From: Neptuniibacter sp. 1_MG-2023
GTDB taxonomy: Bacteria; Pseudomonadota; Gammaproteobacteria; Pseudomonadales; Balneatricaceae
NCBI RefSeq assembly: GCF_030547185.1
Contig: NZ_JAUOQR010000004.1
Location: 62,001-126,000, forward strand
Direction of reading: 5' to 3'
Length of the DNA stretch: 64,000 nucleotides
Below the pieces are notes generated by a model. That model was not told the origin of the DNA and searched no databases. It worked only from the letters and a program-made list of their open reading frames with translations. The translations under genes and the position numbers were made by a program. Below, piece after piece: positions 62,425-64,000 of this stretch. How positions within the stretch are numbered: the first letter of the stretch is position 1; each line of letters starts with the position of its first letter.

Positions 62425-62477
62425 GGTCGTAGTGGTGTTGGGCAGGAGATCCTCTTACCATTACGACCAATCTTTTT
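62425..62477 (+). terminator. Terminator-like hairpin in the TRAP leader (possible sRNA end or attenuator)
   Basis: A 12-bp stem, GGTCGTAGTGGT with ACCATTACGACC (62425-62436 and 62457-62468, one G-U pair), is followed by AATCTTTTT. Its 20-base loop contains AGGAGATCCT. It ends about 50 bases before the dctP start. Confidence 0.55.
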
Positions 62478-62523
62478 GACGGTTTTTCAAACGCAGTTAT
62501 ATAGCTAGAGGGCGATAATAAAA

Positions 62524-63600
62524 ATGTTCAAAATGACTTATAAAAAAACCTTGATCACTGCAGCAGCGTGTACAGCTGTATTGGCCATGCCTGCAATGGC
62601 GGCTGATAAAGTTTACAAGTTGAAACTTGCCGAAACTTGGCCAACGAATTTCCCAATATTTGGCGATGCGCCAAAGAATATGGCTGATTTAGCAAATAAG
62701 ATGTCTAACGGCCGCTTACAAATTACTATTGATTCTAAGAATAAGCATAAAGCGCCTTTCGGTGTTTTTGACATGGTACGTTCTGGACAGTATGACATGG
62801 GTCACTCCGCGTCTTATTACTGGAAAGGTAAAGTGCCAAATACCCTTTACTTTACTACTATGCCTTTTGGTATGACTGCGCCTGAACAGTACGGCTGGTT
62901 CTATCATGGTGGTGGTCAGGAACTAATGGATGAGGTTTATGGTAAATATAACCTTATGTCCTTCCCTGGTGGTAACACCGGTAACCAGATGGGCGGTTGG
63001 TTCCAGAAAGAGATTAATTCATTAGAAGACCTACAAGGTCTGAAAATGCGTATCCCAGGTTTCGCAGGTGAAGTACTAGCTAAGCTAGGCGCAAAACCTA
63101 CGAATATTCCACCAGGTGAGTTATATACAGCGCTTGAACGCCGTACAATTGACGCGCTTGAGTGGGTAGGCCCATCACTTGATCTACGTATGGGTTTCCA
63201 CAAAATTGCACCGTTCTATTATACGGGTTGGCATGAACCTGCTACAGAGTTGCAGTTCCTTATCAACAAAAAAGCATACGCAAGGTTACCAGCTGATCTA
63301 CAACAGATCCTGAAAACGGCTATGCGTACTGCAGCGTATGATATGTACATTCAGTCTTACCATGCATCTGCAGAGAACTGGGCTAGCATGAAATCTGAGT
63401 TCCCAAATATTCAGGTTAAAACTTTCCCGCCAGAAGTTATCGCAGCAATGCGTAAAGCAAATGATGAATTGCTTGCAGAGAAAGCAGCGGCTGATCCATT
63501 AGCTAAGAAAATCTTAGAATCACAGTCTTCATACATGGCTAAAGCCCGTGTGTGGACTAATATCTCTGATAAAGCTTACTTGAACAGTTTGTCTGACTAA
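62524..63600 (+). CDS. TRAP transporter substrate-binding protein (DctP family)
   Basis: A 358-residue periplasmic protein with a signal peptide (cleavage near MAMA-ADK, about residue 26). The LKMRIPGFAGEVLAKLGA segment carries the conserved carboxylate-binding arginine, and TNIPPGELYTALERRTIDALEWVGPSLD is typical of TakP-like binding proteins for 2-keto acids or similar carboxylates. The compact codon usage suggests high expression. The small membrane subunit gene begins 172 bases downstream. The ligand is inferred from family only. Confidence 0.93.
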   Translation: MFKMTYKKTLITAAACTAVLAMPAMAADKVYKLKLAETWPTNFPIFGDAPKNMADLANKMSNGRLQITIDSKNKHKAPFGVFDMVRSGQYDMGHSASYYWKGKVPNTLYFTTMPFGMTAPEQYGWFYHGGGQELMDEVYGKYNLMSFPGGNTGNQMGGWFQKEINSLEDLQGLKMRIPGFAGEVLAKLGAKPTNIPPGELYTALERRTIDALEWVGPSLDLRMGFHKIAPFYYTGWHEPATELQFLINKKAYARLPADLQQILKTAMRTAAYDMYIQSYHASAENWASMKSEFPNIQVKTFPPEVIAAMRKANDELLAEKAAADPLAKKILESQSSYMAKARVWTNISDKAYLNSLSD

Positions 63601-63772
63601 GCGTATCTCTAATAAGGCCTGTTGAAGGGGCAGGTCTTATTTAATTACGTTGTTCCACAGGGTGACTAATTATTTAGTTACCCTTTATTATCTAAAGTTA
63701 AAGAACCTCCGTTGGTATTTTGAGTGTTGTCCCTATTCAGGGTGCCATTATCTATTTTTTCTTGGAGCTAGC

Positions 63773-64000
63773 ATGTTTCTATTGAGACTGGAGCAGGTGA
63801 TCAACAGCTTTTCAGAGCTGATGGGTAAGATCTCTGCAGTCCTATTTGTGTTAATGCTATTCAATGTCTTTATCGATGTTGTTATGCGCTATGTTTTTAA
63901 TGATGTTTCTATAGGGATGCAGGAGATGGAGTGGCACCTTTACGCTGCTGTCTTTCTTTTAGGCGTACCTTATACATTAAAGGCCGGCGGACATGTACGT
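63773..64000 (+). CDS. TRAP transporter small membrane subunit (DctQ family), N-terminal part
   Basis: The first 76 codons of a DctQ-like protein, cut by the window end. It starts at ATG 63773 with TTGGAG upstream. A first hydrophobic segment (about 18-37, ISAVLFVLMLFNVFIDVVMRY) and the QEMEWHLYAAVFLLGVPYTLKAGGHVR segment are characteristic. It probably works with the preceding binding protein and a DctM subunit beyond the window. Confidence 0.88.
   Translation, partial: MFLLRLEQVINSFSELMGKISAVLFVLMLFNVFIDVVMRYVFNDVSIGMQEMEWHLYAAVFLLGVPYTLKAGGHVR

Larger units (their letters stand above)
62205..62523. other. 319-bp leader region of the TRAP operon
   Basis: It contains two copies of TACTACGTA about 11 bp apart (near 62272-62291), the 15-bp tandem repeat at 62384 and the hairpin at 62425. 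I see no ORF and no strong promoter hexamers. The elements are listed separately. Confidence 0.5.

Noticed and set aside
1-64000. CRISPR arrays, transposases, prophage genes, tRNA and rRNA genes
   Set aside because: None was recognised on either strand.

Overview
The window looks like a stretch of chromosome from a marine gammaproteobacterium, most likely an Oceanospirillales-type genus. This is inferred from gene content: UvrB, TmcA, EfpL (YeiP), a Rof-like protein, DUF3549 and DUF3820 proteins, a phasin, a TRAP transporter and many chemotaxis and two-component proteins. It also rests on the moderate, A/T-leaning base composition; the genus cannot be fixed from this sequence. I found no rRNA, tRNA, CRISPR array, insertion sequence or prophage. 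Genes are densely packed and the first and last are cut by the window edges.

Layout. 1-3353: end of a PhnD-like binding protein, a membrane histidine kinase and a response regulator with a degenerate HD-GYP domain. 3428-5979: divergent Lrp-family regulator and leuA with a shared regulatory region. 6133-7344: a DUF1778/GNAT toxin-antitoxin pair with a clear operator and a third small gene. 7411-10662: fatty acid hydroxylase, argD preceded by an unannotated arginine-ended leader peptide and terminator, and a NYN protein. 10815-19648: degenerate GGDEF protein, tmcA, LysE exporter, periplasmic aspartic protease, efpL, a chemotaxis pair, a DUF188 protein and a phasin with PhaR-like operators. 19699-27024: MOSC-ferredoxin reductase fusion, small conserved genes, a diguanylate cyclase and an Ada-like repair protein. 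27032-33531: a complete RND efflux operon and a LysR regulator that seems to start at ATC. 33756-40933: small ORF, chemoreceptor, DUF4442, DsbB, aspartate aminotransferase and uvrB.

The most interesting part is 40976-61060. First comes a surface/signalling island: FecR protein, a TPR plus beta-barrel protein resembling Slam exporters, a second FecR protein with a TbpB/HphA-like C-terminal region, a class II cyclic-nucleotide phosphodiesterase, a CHASE2 adenylate cyclase and a GAF/HD-GYP protein. Next, on the minus strand, is a seven-gene unit (56592 down to 50237): thermostable-hemolysin-family protein, AMP-forming ligase, heme-oxygenase-fold (TenA/UndA-like) putative metalloenzyme, SDR, secreted TPR protein, response regulator and histidine kinase. 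Four genes look biosynthetic and the last two encode a sensor system, so this could be a self-sensing small-molecule pathway. Upstream of it lies a PmrA-like box (CTTAAG-N5-CTTAAA) and, in the same direction, an eptA-PAP2-regulator-kinase operon for envelope modification. The window ends with a CBS protein and the start of a TRAP transporter operon with an unusual leader.
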